Source of the DNA: Acidobacteriota bacterium
GTDB taxonomy: Bacteria; Acidobacteriota; Thermoanaerobaculia; Multivoradales; JBCCEF01
Length of the DNA: 61,405 nucleotides
Direction of reading: 5' to 3'
Assembly (NCBI GenBank): GCA_039028635.1
Contig: JBCCHV010000040.1
Span: 1-61,405 of the forward strand
The translations under genes were made by a program, and so were the position numbers. Numbering within the stretch: the first letter of the stretch is position 1; every line of letters starts with the position of its first letter. Shown piece by piece: positions 61,321-61,405 of this stretch. A model generated the notes under the pieces. The model was not told the DNA's origin. It made no database searches and saw nothing but the letters and a program-made list of their open reading frames with translations.

Positions 61321-61405
61321 CTAGCAGGTTGCTGAAAAAGTCTTGACTCGGCGCATCTTTGGTCCTCAAGAGTTCCCGAGCCCGAGGGGCGAGGCGGCGG
61401 CGAAA
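61321..61405. repeat. Dispersed repeat, left part of copy 4b running off the window
   Basis: This segment begins CTAGCAGGTTGCTGAAAAAG and matches the first 85 bases of copy 2 almost base for base (CGAGCCCGAGGGGCGAGGCG). The window ends before its right end. Confidence 0.8.

Noticed and set aside
61052-61405. Small minus-strand frames beginning KDAPSQ in repeat copies
   Set aside because: They appear only because the repeat sequence recurs; they overlap the CoA ligase and have no independent support.

Overview
The window is a GC-rich bacterial chromosome segment. High GC in third codon positions, frequent GTG and TTG starts, tightly packed operons, and an outer-membrane barrel plus apolipoprotein N-acyltransferase point to a diderm (Gram-negative type) bacterium. 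The gene mix resembles Acidobacteriota of the Thermoanaerobaculia type, but this is an inference from gene style; Myxococcota or a related phylum is not excluded.

Positions 40801 down to about 6177 (minus strand) form one long co-directional block that reads as a complete extracellular contractile injection system (eCIS, the Afp/PVC-like phage-tail-derived machine). In order of transcription it holds: DUF4255 cap/terminator protein, a carboxypeptidase-regulatory-like protein, sheath 1, tube 1, a second sheath with two inserted FN3-like domains, tube 2, a CIS tube/LysM adaptor with a long Gly/Ala/Ser tail, a 59-residue MSVIINE-type small protein, gpD hub, gpV spike, a protein with a hydrophobic C-terminus, gp25, gpJ, gpI, a fibre-like protein ending in a helix-hairpin-helix domain, its N-terminal paralogue, an IPT/TIG protein, a signal-peptide outer-membrane barrel, a protein of unknown function carrying a palindromic insertion, the AAA+ ATPase, and a 1611-residue DUF4157 (eCIS core) protein with a C-terminal HNH nuclease-like domain. 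An ankyrin-repeat gene and a three-domain glycosyltransferase follow in the same direction; the ankyrin gene overlaps the DUF4157-HNH gene by a GTGA. No PAAR tip protein was found.

Flanking the block: positions 296-3610 hold an RNase E/G gene and a 5-formyl-THF cyclo-ligase-like gene. Positions 41146-43599 hold lipB, a small RHH regulator with a partner gene, and an NrtR-like Nudix regulator. Positions 43621-49298 hold a membrane protein, an M1 metallopeptidase, and the NfeD/slipin pair. Positions 49540-56916 hold an envelope and translation operon: SPOR protein, lnt, prfB with its programmed +1 frameshift, two glycosyltransferases and a degenerate Nudix protein. Positions 57017-61216 hold a secreted M43-type metalloprotease, a kynureninase-like PLP enzyme and a divergent aryl-CoA ligase-like enzyme.

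A family of about 210-bp dispersed repeats with inverted ends (CTAGCAGGCTGCTGAAAAA type) sits at gene ends at about 72, 49304, 58240 and 61231-61405. No rRNA, tRNA, CRISPR array, transposase or integrase was seen.
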